DNA of 64,000 nucleotides from Sulfobacillus sp. (GCA_027343695.1 DAHWKJ010000081.1:1-64000), one strand, 5' to 3'; positions 28,681 through 39,847 are shown, counted from the stretch's first letter. Translations and numbers: made by a program. Notes: generated by a model not told the origin, from the letters alone.

Positions 28681-31326
28681 ATGGCGCTACAAACATCAAA
28701 GCCGTATGCATTGAAGCTTCACCCACGCCACCCAGTTGTGCTGTGGCGCACCTGGATTGTCCTGGGCGCCATTGAGATCCTAGCTTTCTGTCTCAGGTGG
28801 ATTGGCTATGCCCGATACCCCCACCTGATTTATGATGAGTATTACTATGTCCCGGCTGCTGATGTGTTACTGGGCCGCAAGAGTCCGGTTCACATTGCCC
28901 ATATGGTACCGGGGATCGACCCCAATCTTCTTTCGCATCCACCACTGGCCAAGGAACTAATTGCCTTGTCCATCCTTTGGTTTGGCAATCATCCATGGGC
29001 TTGGAGACTCCCGGGGGAAGTGTTCGGTCTAACCGTTCCGCTCGTGATCTATGTCTTAGTCCGGCAGATGTTTCAGTCACGGCTGGCGGCCGAAGTATCC
29101 GCTCTCTTGTCAGCATTTGATGGGCTCATGATTAGTATTAGTCGGGTGGCGTTACCAGATTCTACGGCATTTCCTTTAGTCGTGATAAACCTTTTAGGGC
29201 TTTGGGTGCTCGTAGCACGGTTACGTCAAGGCAGGCCCACTGCCTATGCTTGGTGGGCTCTTTGGGGAATTGGTTTGGGACTCGGATTGGCGGCTAAATG
29301 GATCGGTGCCCAGACTATCTTGGCGAGTTGGATTTTTTTGGGACTAAACTACCGACATTTTCAGCGCATGTCCCGCCGATGGATTTACTATCTCTTGACA
29401 GTAACCTGGATCCCGTTAGGTGCCTATTTCCTGACGTATTTCTATGCTTTCCCTAGTGGCTTTCACCAAACATGGTTACCCCATAACGTCTTCCTAGCCT
29501 TTGGGAAACTGCAATACTTAATGTTTAAGGCGATGTGGACGCTTACGTTTTACCATCCATGGTCATCAAACGCCTGGTCGTGGATGCTTTTGCCACGACC
29601 CACGGCGTTCCTGATTATTAATCAGGCCGGACACATGATGCGCGTGATGGCATTTTCGGATCCGGTAGTGATTTGGTTCGGCTTGCTTGCGTTGATCGTG
29701 GGAACCTGGCGTCTGGGATTCGTCAAGAATCAACATCGGTGGGCCTGGTTATTTTTAGATGTGTGGTGGGTGGCGTTTTATGTGACGTGGCTGTTGACTC
29801 CACGATCGAAATTTACGTATTACCTGCTGTCAGCGATGCCCGGCCTGATTATAGCCGCCAGTGCATTGTGGGCGCATTTGTGGGAGCATCCCCGTAAAAC
29901 GGCCCGGGTGGTGGCCTGGGTGGGTGCGGCAGCTGTGGCGCTGAGCACACTCTATCTGGTGCCGTTATGGGTCGGATTTCCGACGCCGGTGGGATTTTAT
30001 CGTCAGTTGGTGTGGCCCCCGAGCTGGAACGCGCGTCCGAAGCCTCAGAATCTGGCTGTGGCTTCCTATAACGGACCTACTGCCATTCCCTTAGCTCCGA
30101 TTCAGGCCACCGTATCGTCACCGCGGTTCGTTGCGACCGGGTGGACGGAGTTAGGCCTAAATGAGAGCCATAATGTGATTCTGCCGCGTATTTCGGGGAT
30201 GATGTCGTCTTACGCCGAGTATTTTGGTGGCGCCATCGTCGATCAGCCGAGTGTCGTAGGCCACCACCTCTATTTTGGGACGAACGGGGACCGGGTCGTA
30301 GCGTGGAGCTTGCGAAGTCGTCGCAAGGTGTGGCAAGACACGGTTCCGAACATGGTAATGACAACACCCCTCATCAAGGGCTCGGCGCTCTATGTTGGGT
30401 TGGGCAATAAAATATTTCGATCATATAATGCTGTGCATGGTTGGATTAGGGGAACGGGAACCAACGGGATCATGGCCATCAATCGTACCACGGGACAGGA
30501 GCTTTGGTTTCACAAGACGCGTGGCGAAGACATGGCTACGCCGGTGATTTGGCATAATGTGTTGTATGAGGTCACGGGGGGCGGCCACTTAGATGCGTTA
30601 AACCTGCACACGGGGCATCTTTTATGGCAGAGAATGTTGTCGGGATTCGATAGCATGTCGAGTCCCTTAGTGGTCGGCCATGAACTCTTGGTTGCCACAA
30701 ATGTCTATCATAGTGCTTATCCGGCATCTAGTTCGACGGTTTGGGCGGTGAATCTGATGACCCATCAGGTGTTATGGGCCAAAAATCTGCCGGTTAAAAG
30801 TGGCTTGTCAGACTGCAGTCCGGCCAGTAATGGCAAGTTGGTCTTCATCGCGGGAGCCCCAACGGTAACCACCACCCTGTCGCACCAGACGCGGATTAGC
30901 AACGAACTTTTTGCTTTGGATGTGAAATCGGGTCAGGTGCGGTGGCATGTAGGACTAGGAAGTGGCATTATGCCTATAGATGTGGAAGAAGAAGGGACAC
31001 CGATGGTGGCTTCCGGCGTAGTATATATTGGCAGTCCTGCGGCCCACACGGTGGTGGCGGTTGGCGCGGATAGCGGACAAGTACTGTGGCGCAGTCCCGT
31101 GGGAACCGGCGTCACGGCGAGCCCTCTCGACCTTGGAAGCTCGGTCTGGGTGGCAGGTAATAATGGAACCCTGATGGAACTGGAGCCCGCAACCGGACGC
31201 CATATGGCAACCGTAGCGACGGGATTGGGACCATTTGGCCCTTCGGCGCCCTTTGTTATCGGACACCACTTGGTGATTGGGAGTCTTAAAGGTTGGCTCG
31301 GAGTCTTTACGATGACTGGACACTAG
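28681..31326 (+). CDS. GT39/PMT-like membrane glycosyltransferase fused to a PQQ-type beta-propeller domain
   Basis: N-half multi-TM with YDEYYYVPAADVLLG and HPPLAKELIAL (PMT-like DE motif); C-half repeats LWFHKTRGEDMATPVIWHNVLYE, LDALNLHTGHLLWQRM, ALDVKSGQVRWHVGLG, VVAVGADSGQVLWRS. Confidence 0.8.
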   Translation: MALQTSKPYALKLHPRHPVVLWRTWIVLGAIEILAFCLRWIGYARYPHLIYDEYYYVPAADVLLGRKSPVHIAHMVPGIDPNLLSHPPLAKELIALSILWFGNHPWAWRLPGEVFGLTVPLVIYVLVRQMFQSRLAAEVSALLSAFDGLMISISRVALPDSTAFPLVVINLLGLWVLVARLRQGRPTAYAWWALWGIGLGLGLAAKWIGAQTILASWIFLGLNYRHFQRMSRRWIYYLLTVTWIPLGAYFLTYFYAFPSGFHQTWLPHNVFLAFGKLQYLMFKAMWTLTFYHPWSSNAWSWMLLPRPTAFLIINQAGHMMRVMAFSDPVVIWFGLLALIVGTWRLGFVKNQHRWAWLFLDVWWVAFYVTWLLTPRSKFTYYLLSAMPGLIIAASALWAHLWEHPRKTARVVAWVGAAAVALSTLYLVPLWVGFPTPVGFYRQLVWPPSWNARPKPQNLAVASYNGPTAIPLAPIQATVSSPRFVATGWTELGLNESHNVILPRISGMMSSYAEYFGGAIVDQPSVVGHHLYFGTNGDRVVAWSLRSRRKVWQDTVPNMVMTTPLIKGSALYVGLGNKIFRSYNAVHGWIRGTGTNGIMAINRTTGQELWFHKTRGEDMATPVIWHNVLYEVTGGGHLDALNLHTGHLLWQRMLSGFDSMSSPLVVGHELLVATNVYHSAYPASSSTVWAVNLMTHQVLWAKNLPVKSGLSDCSPASNGKLVFIAGAPTVTTTLSHQTRISNELFALDVKSGQVRWHVGLGSGIMPIDVEEEGTPMVASGVVYIGSPAAHTVVAVGADSGQVLWRSPVGTGVTASPLDLGSSVWVAGNNGTLMELEPATGRHMATVATGLGPFGPSAPFVIGHHLVIGSLKGWLGVFTMTGH

Positions 31327-31344
31327 GAAGGGGAGCGGACTATT

Positions 31345-31527
31345 ATGTTGACCAAAAGATGGGGAACTTTGGAGCGCCAACGCCCGGCGTTACGGTGGGT
31401 CAAATGGGGAGAAATTGTGGGGGCGGTCCTTACAGTAGGGGGCATTGTTGGATTTGGGAGTATTACCTTAGGAGTCCTCCTCATGGTCGGGTGTGGAGTG
31501 TGGGGATACCGTATCCTTCGCGGCTAG
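31345..31527 (+). CDS. small membrane protein
   Basis: 60 aa with two hydrophobic stretches (VGAVLTVGGIVGFGSI, LGVLLMVGCGVWGY), preceded by GGGGAG; overlaps the 3' end of the opposite-strand GntR gene. Confidence 0.4.
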   Translation: MLTKRWGTLERQRPALRWVKWGEIVGAVLTVGGIVGFGSITLGVLLMVGCGVWGYRILRG

Positions 31528-32199
31528 TGCGGCATACCAGGATTGTATCATGGTGGCGGTATGCAACCAGCTTTGGGTCAGTATTTCTTGAGCACGTGTA
31601 ATGTTGTGCTGCACCAGTGCCTCTAAAATCATTCGGTGTTCGATGGCAGACTCTTGCCCAACCGGTTGTGCTGTGGAACGGTACGGATACTCGTAGCGGG
31701 CGGCTGTCTTTACTAATGGCGCCAATGCCTGCTGGCAGAACCGATTGCCGTCGGAGTAAACCAGACGCTGATGGAAGGCTCGCCCGGCGTCGAACATGGC
31801 GTGGATATTAGATTGATTTAGGGTTTGTTGATATCGATGGTTAAGCATGTAAAGCTCTTCAATGGTCTGCGAACGAACGGGGTTCATGGCTTCCTCGAGC
31901 CCTAGGGTCTCAAGTCGTGCGATGGTTTTATACAGGGCATAGATGTCGTCGACCCGTAAGCTACTAACATGGGTTCCTCGGTTAGGCTCGGTTTCGATGA
32001 AGCCGATGGTCTCTAAGGCTTGCAGGGCCTCTCGCACTGGCATTCTACTGACTCCTAACGCGTGGGCAATGTCGATGTCGCGGATTTTCTCTCCAGCCTC
32101 GAGACTTCCTTCAATGATCCAGTGCGAAATCATTTCTATCGCACGGGACTTGGCGTTGGGGGTGGGGGTCTGGAGCATGGCGCTGGTTGGGATAGGCAT
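31468..32199 (-). CDS. GntR-family transcriptional regulator (FadR-type)
   Basis: IIEGSLEAGEKIRDIDIAHALGVSRMPVREALQALETIGFIETEPNRGTHV winged-helix; C-terminal FCD-like helices. Confidence 0.88.
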   Translation of the reverse strand: MPIPTSAMLQTPTPNAKSRAIEMISHWIIEGSLEAGEKIRDIDIAHALGVSRMPVREALQALETIGFIETEPNRGTHVSSLRVDDIYALYKTIARLETLGLEEAMNPVRSQTIEELYMLNHRYQQTLNQSNIHAMFDAGRAFHQRLVYSDGNRFCQQALAPLVKTAARYEYPYRSTAQPVGQESAIEHRMILEALVQHNITRAQEILTQSWLHTATMIQSWYAALAAKDTVSPHSTPDHEEDS

Positions 32200-32281
32200 A
32201 TCGGGCCCTCCTCAAGTCATTCTGATCTGTGACAATAACCAATATATTGGATATCGGATGGGAAGTCTAGGCGGAGCGGGG

Positions 32282-33238
32282 ATGTTATTGGTGCGTGGTG
32301 TACGGCTGGGCATGAAAGTTTGGGGACCGCTCCTGGCGATTGTCAGCGCCTGTATGTGGGGCTTATCCGGTACCGCAGCCCAATATTTGTTTCAACATAG
32401 TGGTATCCAAGCGGGTTGGTTAGTAACGATTCGTATGGGGGTTTCAGGTGTCATGCTCGTGGGGTGGGGCATGATTACGCGGGGTGTGAAGCCTATGATG
32501 GCAGTCTGGACCTCTCAAGATCGCAGGGTTCTCGTGGTGTTTGGGATTGCCGGACTTCTGGGTGTGCAGTATACCTATCTGGCTGCGATTCAAGCTGGCA
32601 ATGCGGCATCTGCAACTCTCTTGCAATACGTGGGGCCGACGATGGTGACACTCTGGGTGGCGGTACACGTGCGAACATGGCCTAGGACTCGGCAGATGTT
32701 GGCCGTCGGCTTGACCCTAGGGGGAACATGGCTGGTGGTGTCTTCGGGCCAGTGGAGGACTTTGGCGGTGCCTCCGTTAGCTATGGTCCTCGGATTACTA
32801 TCGGCACTCGCTTTAGCCTTTTACACTTTATACCCGATGAAGTTGTTATCGACATGGGGTACGTTACCGGTTGTGGGGTGGGGCATGCTGATTGGGTCGT
32901 TAAGCGCTATGGTGCGATGGCCGGTTTGGGTAGTGCCTGACTTCCGGGGAGGAATCGTTACCTGGGCATTGATGGCGTTTATCGTGGTGTTCGGGACCTT
33001 GCTAAGCTTTTCACTGTATCTAATGAGCCTATCTCACATCGCTCCGAGTACTGCGAGCGTTTTGACGAGTGCGGAACCGTTGGTAGCGACGTGGGCTTCG
33101 GTGCTCTGGCTTCACGTACATCTAGGCATGCTTCAGGATGTTGGAGCGGGGTTGATTATCCTTGGGGTTGTATTGTTGGCTCTGCGGCCCGAAGGGACGT
33201 GTCAAGAGATGGGGATTGACCAGAAAATATCGGTCTAG
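32282..33238 (+). CDS. EamA/DMT-family transporter
   Basis: WGPLLAIVSACMWGLSGTAAQYLF; AIQAGNAASATLLQYVGPTMVTLWV; SHIAPSTASVLTSAEPLVATWASVLWL. Confidence 0.85.
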   Translation: MLLVRGVRLGMKVWGPLLAIVSACMWGLSGTAAQYLFQHSGIQAGWLVTIRMGVSGVMLVGWGMITRGVKPMMAVWTSQDRRVLVVFGIAGLLGVQYTYLAAIQAGNAASATLLQYVGPTMVTLWVAVHVRTWPRTRQMLAVGLTLGGTWLVVSSGQWRTLAVPPLAMVLGLLSALALAFYTLYPMKLLSTWGTLPVVGWGMLIGSLSAMVRWPVWVVPDFRGGIVTWALMAFIVVFGTLLSFSLYLMSLSHIAPSTASVLTSAEPLVATWASVLWLHVHLGMLQDVGAGLIILGVVLLALRPEGTCQEMGIDQKISV

Positions 33239-33481
33239 CACCTGGGGCAGCCCGATTGTCTCCTGGATGAGGGATCTTGGATTGCTAGGAGGCCAAGGAC
33301 GTCCTCCGGCCCGGGCCAACGGATCTATTTCACCGACACGCTTCGACATTATTTTCACGAGAATTCGTATCCTTGCAATTCGCTTTGGTTGAGTGAGAAC
33401 CAGCCAAAAAATATCAGCCTTTGAAAAGCTCGTTGTTTATGGACATCTAGATGTAGTGGGTTATAATTATCATTGCACAAG

Positions 33482-33961
33482 ATGATGGGGGATTTATCCA
33501 TGCGATGTCCATTTTGCCAATATCCAGATAGCAAAGTCTTAGATTCGCGACCGGCCCATGATGGACAAGAGATCCGTCGTCGGCGCGAATGCTTAGCGTG
33601 TCATCAGCGGTTTACATCATATGAACGAGTTGAGGACGTCCCGCTATGGATAGTAAAAAAAGATGGGCAACGAGAGGCTTTTGACCGGGGTAAAATTCTT
33701 CGGGGCATTCTTACCGCATGTGAAAAACGACCGATTGCGCTTGACGATGTGGAACGCGTAGTTGATGACATCGAACGCACGCTGCGAGATGGGCATCCCA
33801 GTGAAATTTCTACCCGCCAAATTGGGGAGCTGGTTATGGACCGACTGCGGCAAATGGACGAGGTGGCTTATGTGCGGTTTGCCTCGGTCTACCGGCAGTT
33901 CACCGATATCGAAGGGTTTCGCCAGGAACTCGAACGGCTCATTCAATTCACGCGTAAATAG
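33482..33961 (+). CDS. nrdR: transcriptional repressor NrdR
   Basis: MRCPFCQYPDSKVLDSRPAHDGQEIRRRRECLACHQRFTSYERVE; ATP-cone domain. Confidence 0.95.
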   Translation: MMGDLSMRCPFCQYPDSKVLDSRPAHDGQEIRRRRECLACHQRFTSYERVEDVPLWIVKKDGQREAFDRGKILRGILTACEKRPIALDDVERVVDDIERTLRDGHPSEISTRQIGELVMDRLRQMDEVAYVRFASVYRQFTDIEGFRQELERLIQFTRK

Positions 33962-34003
33962 TGAATAGGTGGGTCCTATCGTGAAGCAAATGAAGGAGGA
34001 TTT

Positions 34004-36493
34004 ATGGAGCTTAATACGGGATTTAGCTCGGAACTGAGTTGGAAAATTTTCCTTGACCGTTACACGGTCAAGGATGCTGGACGGCGCTTCGAAATTGACG
34101 ATTTGGTTATCGCATTGGTTGAACCTCACCCTAAATGGCCTAAAAAGGATATTGGTGTAGTGCGTGCCCTTTTACCTGAAGATTATCTGTCCATTGAACT
34201 CATTACCGGGCCTCAAAAGGGCGAAATTATCGAACGCCGCGTGGTGGAGTGCGATCGACCGACCGAGACGACGATTAATGAAGTGTCGAGGCGGATTGCA
34301 AGAGGCGTGGCGAGTGTCGAAGCGCCCGAAGTTCGGGAGGATATTGAGGCCAGTTTCGCAAGGGAAATCGCCGCCCTCCACTTTGTGCCCGGCGGACGGA
34401 TTTGGGCCGGGGCAGGCACCGACCAACAATTGACCTATTTCAATTGCTATGTCATCCCGAGTCCCCGTGATAGCCGTGAAGGCATTGTGGAGACGCTGGG
34501 GCAAATGATCGAAATCATGAGTCGGGGTGGCGGGGTTGGCATCAATGTGTCGTCTCTACGACCAGCTCGAGCGGCCGTTCGCGGCGTTAATGGGCGATCC
34601 TCGGGTGCTGTATCCTGGATGGATTTATACTCGAGAGCCACAGGGTTAGTCGAGCAGGGAGGCTCTCGTCGTGGCGCTTTGATGTTGCAAATTGAGGACT
34701 GGCATCCGGATTTGTGGCGGTTCATCGACGTCAAAAAAACGCCAGGTATGGTGGAAAACGCCAATATCAGTGTGCGTATCTCGGATGATTTTATGGCGGC
34801 CGTAAAAGTCGATGGTGATTGGCAGTTAGTGTTTCCTGATACGAGTGATCCCGAATATGACACGCTATGGGACGGTAATCTTGAGACTTGGAAAGCGCAG
34901 GGGAAAGCGGTTATCGTCTATGAGACGGTGAAAGCGCGCTCAGTTTGGCATGAAATTGTGCAAGGCGCATGGCAAGCCGCGGAACCCGGGATTGTGTTCG
35001 ACCAACGCCACGAAAAGGATTCCAACAGTTGGTACTTTAACCCGTTGATTAGCACCAATCCGTGTGCGGAACAGCCGTTGCCTGCGTGGGGTGTCTGTAC
35101 TCTAGGACACATAAATTTAGCCGCCTTTTATGATCCGATCGCATCCGATGTAGACTGGAATGCGTTGAGGGTCACGGTGCGGATGGGGACACGGTTTCTG
35201 GATGACATTGTGGACGCCACCCCCTACTTTTTTGAACAAAATCGGGAAAACCAGCAAAATGAACGGAGAATCGGGCTAGGCACAATGGGCCTTGGTGAGC
35301 TATTGATTCGGATGGGCCTCCGCTATGGTAGCCCGGAGGCGATTACCTTCATCGACAAAATTTACGAGTTTATCGCGATCGAAGCGTATGCCTATGATGT
35401 GGAGTTGGCGCAAGAAAAGGGAGCCTTCCCAGCCTTTGACGCTGAGAAATATCTGCAAAGTGGGTTCATGCAAAGAATGCCGGAATCTGTGCGCGATAAA
35501 ATTCGCCGACATGGGACCCGTAACGTGACCATCTTGACACAAGCGCCAACTGGGACCGTGGGGACGATGGTAGGAACCAGCACCGGAATCGAACCATTTT
35601 ATGCCCTGACCTATTTCCGGCAATCCCGCTTAGGTTTTGACGAGCAATATGTGCCCGTAGCCCAAGAATGGCGCGATGCGCACCCTGGCCAGGAACTCCC
35701 GAGTTATTTCGTCGGGGCCATGGACCTGACTCCAGAAGAACACGTGCATGTGCAGGCGGCAATCCAACGCTGGACGGATTCAAGTATTTCGAAAACGGCT
35801 AATGCACCCAGCGATTATACGGTGGAAGATACCGCCAAACTATACGAATTGGCCTATGACTTGGGTTGCAAAGGCGTCACCATATATCGAGACCAAAGTC
35901 GTAGCGAACAGGTACTGCACCTGTCGAGTGGAGAGAACGACGCGCCTGTCCTTCCTCAAAAACCTTTAGCCCCATTGGTGGAAGTGTATCCGGTGCCATC
36001 AACGGTCAATGGCCACACGTTCCGCAAGGAAACGCCAGCCGGTACGGCTCGGGTTGTCATTAATGAAGTGGATGGGGATCCGTTTGAGGTGTTTATGCTC
36101 CTGGGACGAGCGGGATCCGAGGTGCAGTCGTTCATGGAATCACTAGGACGCGTGATTAGTCTTTATCTTCGATCGCATGGCGATGTGAGTGCCCGGCGTC
36201 GGCTCGAGTTGGTTGCTGAGCAGTTAAAGGGCATTGGAGGCGCTAACCAAATGGGGTTTGGCCCGGGTCGCGTATTGAGTGTCGTAGACGGGATTGGGCA
36301 ATTATTGGAAAGTTACATCCGTCGCGACAATAACGAAGCAGCGGCAACGTTATCTGGGTCACTGGAATCCAAGCCCTCATCGTTGCGTCCTCGCTCGCAA
36401 CATATGGACCTCTGCCCACAGTGTGATGCGCCTACTCTGATCTACGAGGAAGGTTGCCAACATTGTAGTTCCTGCGGATACTCGAAGTGCTAA
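34004..36493 (+). CDS. nrdJ: adenosylcobalamin-dependent ribonucleoside-diphosphate reductase
   Basis: NPCAEQPLPAWGVCTLGHINLAAF; TILTQAPTGTVGTMVGTSTGIEPFYALTY; C-terminal zinc ribbon CPQCDAPTLIYEEGCQHCSSCGYSKC. Confidence 0.93.
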   Translation: MELNTGFSSELSWKIFLDRYTVKDAGRRFEIDDLVIALVEPHPKWPKKDIGVVRALLPEDYLSIELITGPQKGEIIERRVVECDRPTETTINEVSRRIARGVASVEAPEVREDIEASFAREIAALHFVPGGRIWAGAGTDQQLTYFNCYVIPSPRDSREGIVETLGQMIEIMSRGGGVGINVSSLRPARAAVRGVNGRSSGAVSWMDLYSRATGLVEQGGSRRGALMLQIEDWHPDLWRFIDVKKTPGMVENANISVRISDDFMAAVKVDGDWQLVFPDTSDPEYDTLWDGNLETWKAQGKAVIVYETVKARSVWHEIVQGAWQAAEPGIVFDQRHEKDSNSWYFNPLISTNPCAEQPLPAWGVCTLGHINLAAFYDPIASDVDWNALRVTVRMGTRFLDDIVDATPYFFEQNRENQQNERRIGLGTMGLGELLIRMGLRYGSPEAITFIDKIYEFIAIEAYAYDVELAQEKGAFPAFDAEKYLQSGFMQRMPESVRDKIRRHGTRNVTILTQAPTGTVGTMVGTSTGIEPFYALTYFRQSRLGFDEQYVPVAQEWRDAHPGQELPSYFVGAMDLTPEEHVHVQAAIQRWTDSSISKTANAPSDYTVEDTAKLYELAYDLGCKGVTIYRDQSRSEQVLHLSSGENDAPVLPQKPLAPLVEVYPVPSTVNGHTFRKETPAGTARVVINEVDGDPFEVFMLLGRAGSEVQSFMESLGRVISLYLRSHGDVSARRRLELVAEQLKGIGGANQMGFGPGRVLSVVDGIGQLLESYIRRDNNEAAATLSGSLESKPSSLRPRSQHMDLCPQCDAPTLIYEEGCQHCSSCGYSKC

Positions 36494-36542
36494 TTCCGGT
36501 GGAGAAGTCTCAACCATAGGGGTGGGTCTAACCCTCATGAAT

Positions 36543-36585
36543 TAATAATCGGGGAATTTATGTATCACATATTCCCCGATTATTA
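36543..36585 (+). terminator. long perfect-arm hairpin downstream of nrdJ
   Basis: TAATAATCGGGGAAT (36543-36557) / ATTCCCCGATTATTA (36571-36585), 15/15 match; the loop can also pair as ATGT-ATC-ACAT. Candidate terminator or structured RNA. Confidence 0.6.
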
Positions 36586-36839
36586 TTGTGAGATCGAGGA
36601 GAGGAACCCATGAGATCCCGTGTAACACTGGAGAGCCTCCTAGATTGTCTAGTTTTCTGGGACCACTATAGGTCAGGAGGCCCGTGTCAAAGAGGGGCTG
36701 CTCTGGGGCGCATTGGTGTCTCTCGTATGGCTGATTGTTCCCATAGGGTCTGGCCGGGGGACCAACAAAGCGATGACGGCACCTCACTTAGACCGAGTAC
36801 TTGTCGATATTGATGGGGCATATTCAGGGGTGTTCGTAT

Positions 36840-36875
36840 TATGAGGTCAGCCAGCATTTCCTGGTTGACCTCATA
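36840..36875 (+). repeat. 15-bp inverted repeat / hairpin in intergenic region
   Basis: TATGAGGTCAGCCAG-CATTTC-CTGGTTGACCTCATA (one G-T wobble). Confidence 0.6.
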
Positions 36876-37061
36876 GGCTTTTGGGGGTGTACAGCGGTAG
36901 TCGGAGTGGTATTCCACGGTTTTCTGCGGGAGGCACTGAAAGCTGTTCACATCCCGTATTGGTATTGAACTAGAGCACAAAAAACCACCGAGAAAGGTAC
37001 CCGTATTGGACTATTGACGCGAGTCCAATGAGCACGCCAACCGTCGCACTTGATAGATCAA

Positions 37062-37093
37062 AGCAGCCCCGTCCCATTGGGATCGGGGCTGCT
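37062..37093. terminator. hairpin terminator, likely serving acnA on the minus strand
   Basis: AGCAGCCCCG-TCCC-ATT-GGGA-t-CGGGGCTGCT immediately 3' of the acnA stop. Confidence 0.75.
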
Positions 37094-37105
37094 GTCTTAT
37101 ACACA

Positions 37106-39847
37106 CTACGCCATTGCATTCAGTACGGTTTGTAGAATGCCACCGTTATGGTAATAGTCGACGTCAATGGGCGTATCCAACCGAGCGAGTACGGGGAAGC
37201 GTTCAGATCGGCCGTCGGGTCGCGTTACCGTCACCGTTAGCTCTTGGCCTGGCTGAATGTCGGTGGGGATACTAATGTCCACAATCTCGTTACCGACCAG
37301 ATTGTGCTGATGCCATCCGTCTCCCTCTGTAAATTGCAGAGGAAGCACACCCATACCGACCAGGTTGGAGCGGTGAATGCGTTCAAAGCTCTCGGCGATG
37401 ACTGCCTTGACGCCGAGTAGTGCGGTGCCCTTGGCGGCCCAGTCTCGAGAACTTCCGGTCCCATATTCCTTGCCGGCCATGATTACTAGGGGCACATGTT
37501 CCGCCTGATAGCGCATCGCGGTCTCGTACACTGAGGATTCAACCTTGTCGGGATAGTGGTAGGTGTACCCCCCTTCCTTGCCGTCAAGCATCTGGTTTCT
37601 AATCCGGATATTGGCGAATGTGCCTCGCATCATGACTTCGTGATTTCCGCGACGCGATCCGTAGGAATTAAAGTCCTTGGGCTCAATGCCATGCTCGCGC
37701 AAGTAGCGGGCGGCCGGGCTCGAGCTCGCGATACTCCCGGCTGGCGAGATGTGGTCCGTCGTGACCGAATCACCAAGCAGCAGCAAAATTCTGCCATGGT
37801 CAATCGAGGTGGTCGCGGCAGGTCCCCGGGAATTGAGGAAGAATGGCGGCTCTTGAATGTAAGTGGATGCTTTATCCCATAGATAAAGCTCTCCTTGCGG
37901 CACCGGAAGATCGTTCCAGAGCTTATTGTCAGAAAATACCGTGGCGTATTCGTCGGCGAATAAATCCGGCGTGAGGGCGGACGTCATGGTGCTTTGGATT
38001 TCTTCGGCGGATGGCCACAAATCCTTAAGATAAACGGGGTGGCCATCTCGGTCTTTACCCAATGGGTCTTTTTCGAGGTCAATGTCAACGGTTCCCGCGA
38101 GAGCGTAGGCGACCACAAGGGGTGGCGAGGCCAGGTAGTTGGCTTTCACCAGTGGGTGGATCCGGCCCTCGAAGTTACGATTACCCGATAGGACGGCAGC
38201 CACCGTCAAATCTTCCTGGCTAATTGCATCGGAGACGGCTTCTGGCAGCGGGCCGCTATTGCCAATGCAGGTCGTACAGCCATACCCCACCACGTTAAAT
38301 CCAAGCTCGGCCAACGGTTCTAAGAGTCCAGCTTTCTCTAAATAGGCCGTGACTACTCGGGAACCGGGTGCTAGGCTGGTCTTTACATAGGGTTCGGGCT
38401 TGAGTCCTCGAGCCACAGCCCTTTGGGCAATAAGCCCGGCACCAATCATAACGCTGGGATTTGAGGTATTGGTGCAACTGGTAATGGCCGCAATTACTAC
38501 CGCACCTTGGCGTAAAGTGGTGGTCTTTTCCATGGTGATAGTTGCCGATCGACCTAGGGCTTCGGCGTTCAGGCCAAATCCACGTTCGGCAACGGGAGCC
38601 TTGAGCGATGCATGGAAGGTTGGTTGCATAGCGGACAATGCGACCCGATCTTGGGGGCGTTTCGGGCCAGCCAGACTAGGTTCGACCGTTCCTAGGTCAA
38701 GCTCCAATCCATCGGAAAAGACTGGTTCGGGAGAATGATCGGTCCTGAATAAGCCTTGGGTCTTACAATACCACTCCACCAGGCGTACATGCTCTTCTGA
38801 CCGCGAGGTTTGCCGCAGATACCTCAGGGTTTCATCATCTACTGGGAAAAACCCCATGGTGGCACCATATTCAGGCGCCATGTTCGCTACCGTGGCGCGA
38901 TCGGCGAGACTCATTTGGCTTACGCCCGACCCATAAAACTCGACGAATTTCCCGACCACGCCTTTTTTACGCAGTAGTTGGGTGACGGTTAAGGCAAGGT
39001 CTGTCGCCGTCGATCCGACCGGTAATTTCCCTGTGAGACGCATCCCAACGACTTCCGGAGTTACGAAATACAAAGGCTGACCCAGCATATTGGCTTCGGC
39101 TTCAATGCCGCCGACACCCCAACCTAAAACGCCGAGTCCATTAATCATCGTCGTGTGAGAATCTGTGCCTACCACGGAATCCGGAAAAACAATGTCACGG
39201 CCGGAGGTATCGCGGCGGGTCGCGACCACACTGGCAAGGTACTCCAAATTTACTTGATGCACGATCCCGGTACCAGGCGGGACGACCCGAAAGTTTTGAA
39301 AGGCACGCTGGGCCCAATTGAGTAATCGGTATCTTTCCAAATTGCGCTCGAATTCACGGTCAATGTTGAATTGTAAGGATGAGGCCTGGCCGAACCGGTC
39401 GACTTGGACCGAATGATCCACTACGAGGTCGACCGGCACCAGTGGATTAATTTGATGCGGGTCATGGCCCAGCCGATCGAGGCTGGAGCGCAATGCAGCC
39501 AGGTCGACCACGGCGGGGACCCCGGTAAAGTCTTGCAAGACTACCCGAGCCGGTTTGAAAGGGATCTCAGGGCGGAAACCTTGGTGGGGTTGCCACTGGG
39601 CCAATCGTTGAATGTCAGGTTCAGTGATTTGGTAATTATCAAATTGGCGAAGCACCGCTTCGAGTAAAATCTTGATCGAGAAGGGTAGTCGATCGATAGA
39701 GGTACCGAGATTCTGGGCGAGGGCCGCCAGACTATAGTATGTGACTGGGCGTCCTTCAATTACGGCGTCCGTTCTAGTACTAAACGGGTCTTTCATGGAT
39801 TCTGTCAAACTAGTCACCTCATTTCCCGAGTCGAACACTTCAACCAT
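37106..39847 (-). CDS. acnA: aconitate hydratase
   Basis: [82 protein letters not shown]. Confidence 0.95.
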   Translation of the reverse strand: MVEVFDSGNEVTSLTESMKDPFSTRTDAVIEGRPVTYYSLAALAQNLGTSIDRLPFSIKILLEAVLRQFDNYQITEPDIQRLAQWQPHQGFRPEIPFKPARVVLQDFTGVPAVVDLAALRSSLDRLGHDPHQINPLVPVDLVVDHSVQVDRFGQASSLQFNIDREFERNLERYRLLNWAQRAFQNFRVVPPGTGIVHQVNLEYLASVVATRRDTSGRDIVFPDSVVGTDSHTTMINGLGVLGWGVGGIEAEANMLGQPLYFVTPEVVGMRLTGKLPVGSTATDLALTVTQLLRKKGVVGKFVEFYGSGVSQMSLADRATVANMAPEYGATMGFFPVDDETLRYLRQTSRSEEHVRLVEWYCKTQGLFRTDHSPEPVFSDGLELDLGTVEPSLAGPKRPQDRVALSAMQPTFHASLKAPVAERGFGLNAEALGRSATITMEKTTTLRQGAVVIAAITSCTNTSNPSVMIGAGLIAQRAVARGLKPEPYVKTSLAPGSRVVTAYLEKAGLLEPLAELGFNVVGYGCTTCIGNSGPLPEAVSDAISQEDLTVAAVLSGNRNFEGRIHPLVKANYLASPPLVVAYALAGTVDIDLEKDPLGKDRDGHPVYLKDLWPSAEEIQSTMTSALTPDLFADEYATVFSDNKLWNDLPVPQGELYLWDKASTYIQEPPFFLNSRGPAATTSIDHGRILLLLGDSVTTDHISPAGSIASSSPAARYLREHGIEPKDFNSYGSRRGNHEVMMRGTFANIRIRNQMLDGKEGGYTYHYPDKVESSVYETAMRYQAEHVPLVIMAGKEYGTGSSRDWAAKGTALLGVKAVIAESFERIHRSNLVGMGVLPLQFTEGDGWHQHNLVGNEIVDISIPTDIQPGQELTVTVTRPDGRSERFPVLARLDTPIDVDYYHNGGILQTVLNAMA

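Noticed and set aside
31943-32281. N-terminal extension of the EamA transporter ORF
   Set aside because: It overlaps the 5' half of the opposite-strand GntR regulator; the TM protein sensibly starts at ATG 32282.
33240-33481. Possible cobalamin riboswitch or NrdR boxes upstream of nrdR/nrdJ
   Set aside because: No clear B12-box or NrdR-box consensus by eye; only a TATAAT-like sequence at 33462-33467 without a convincing -35.
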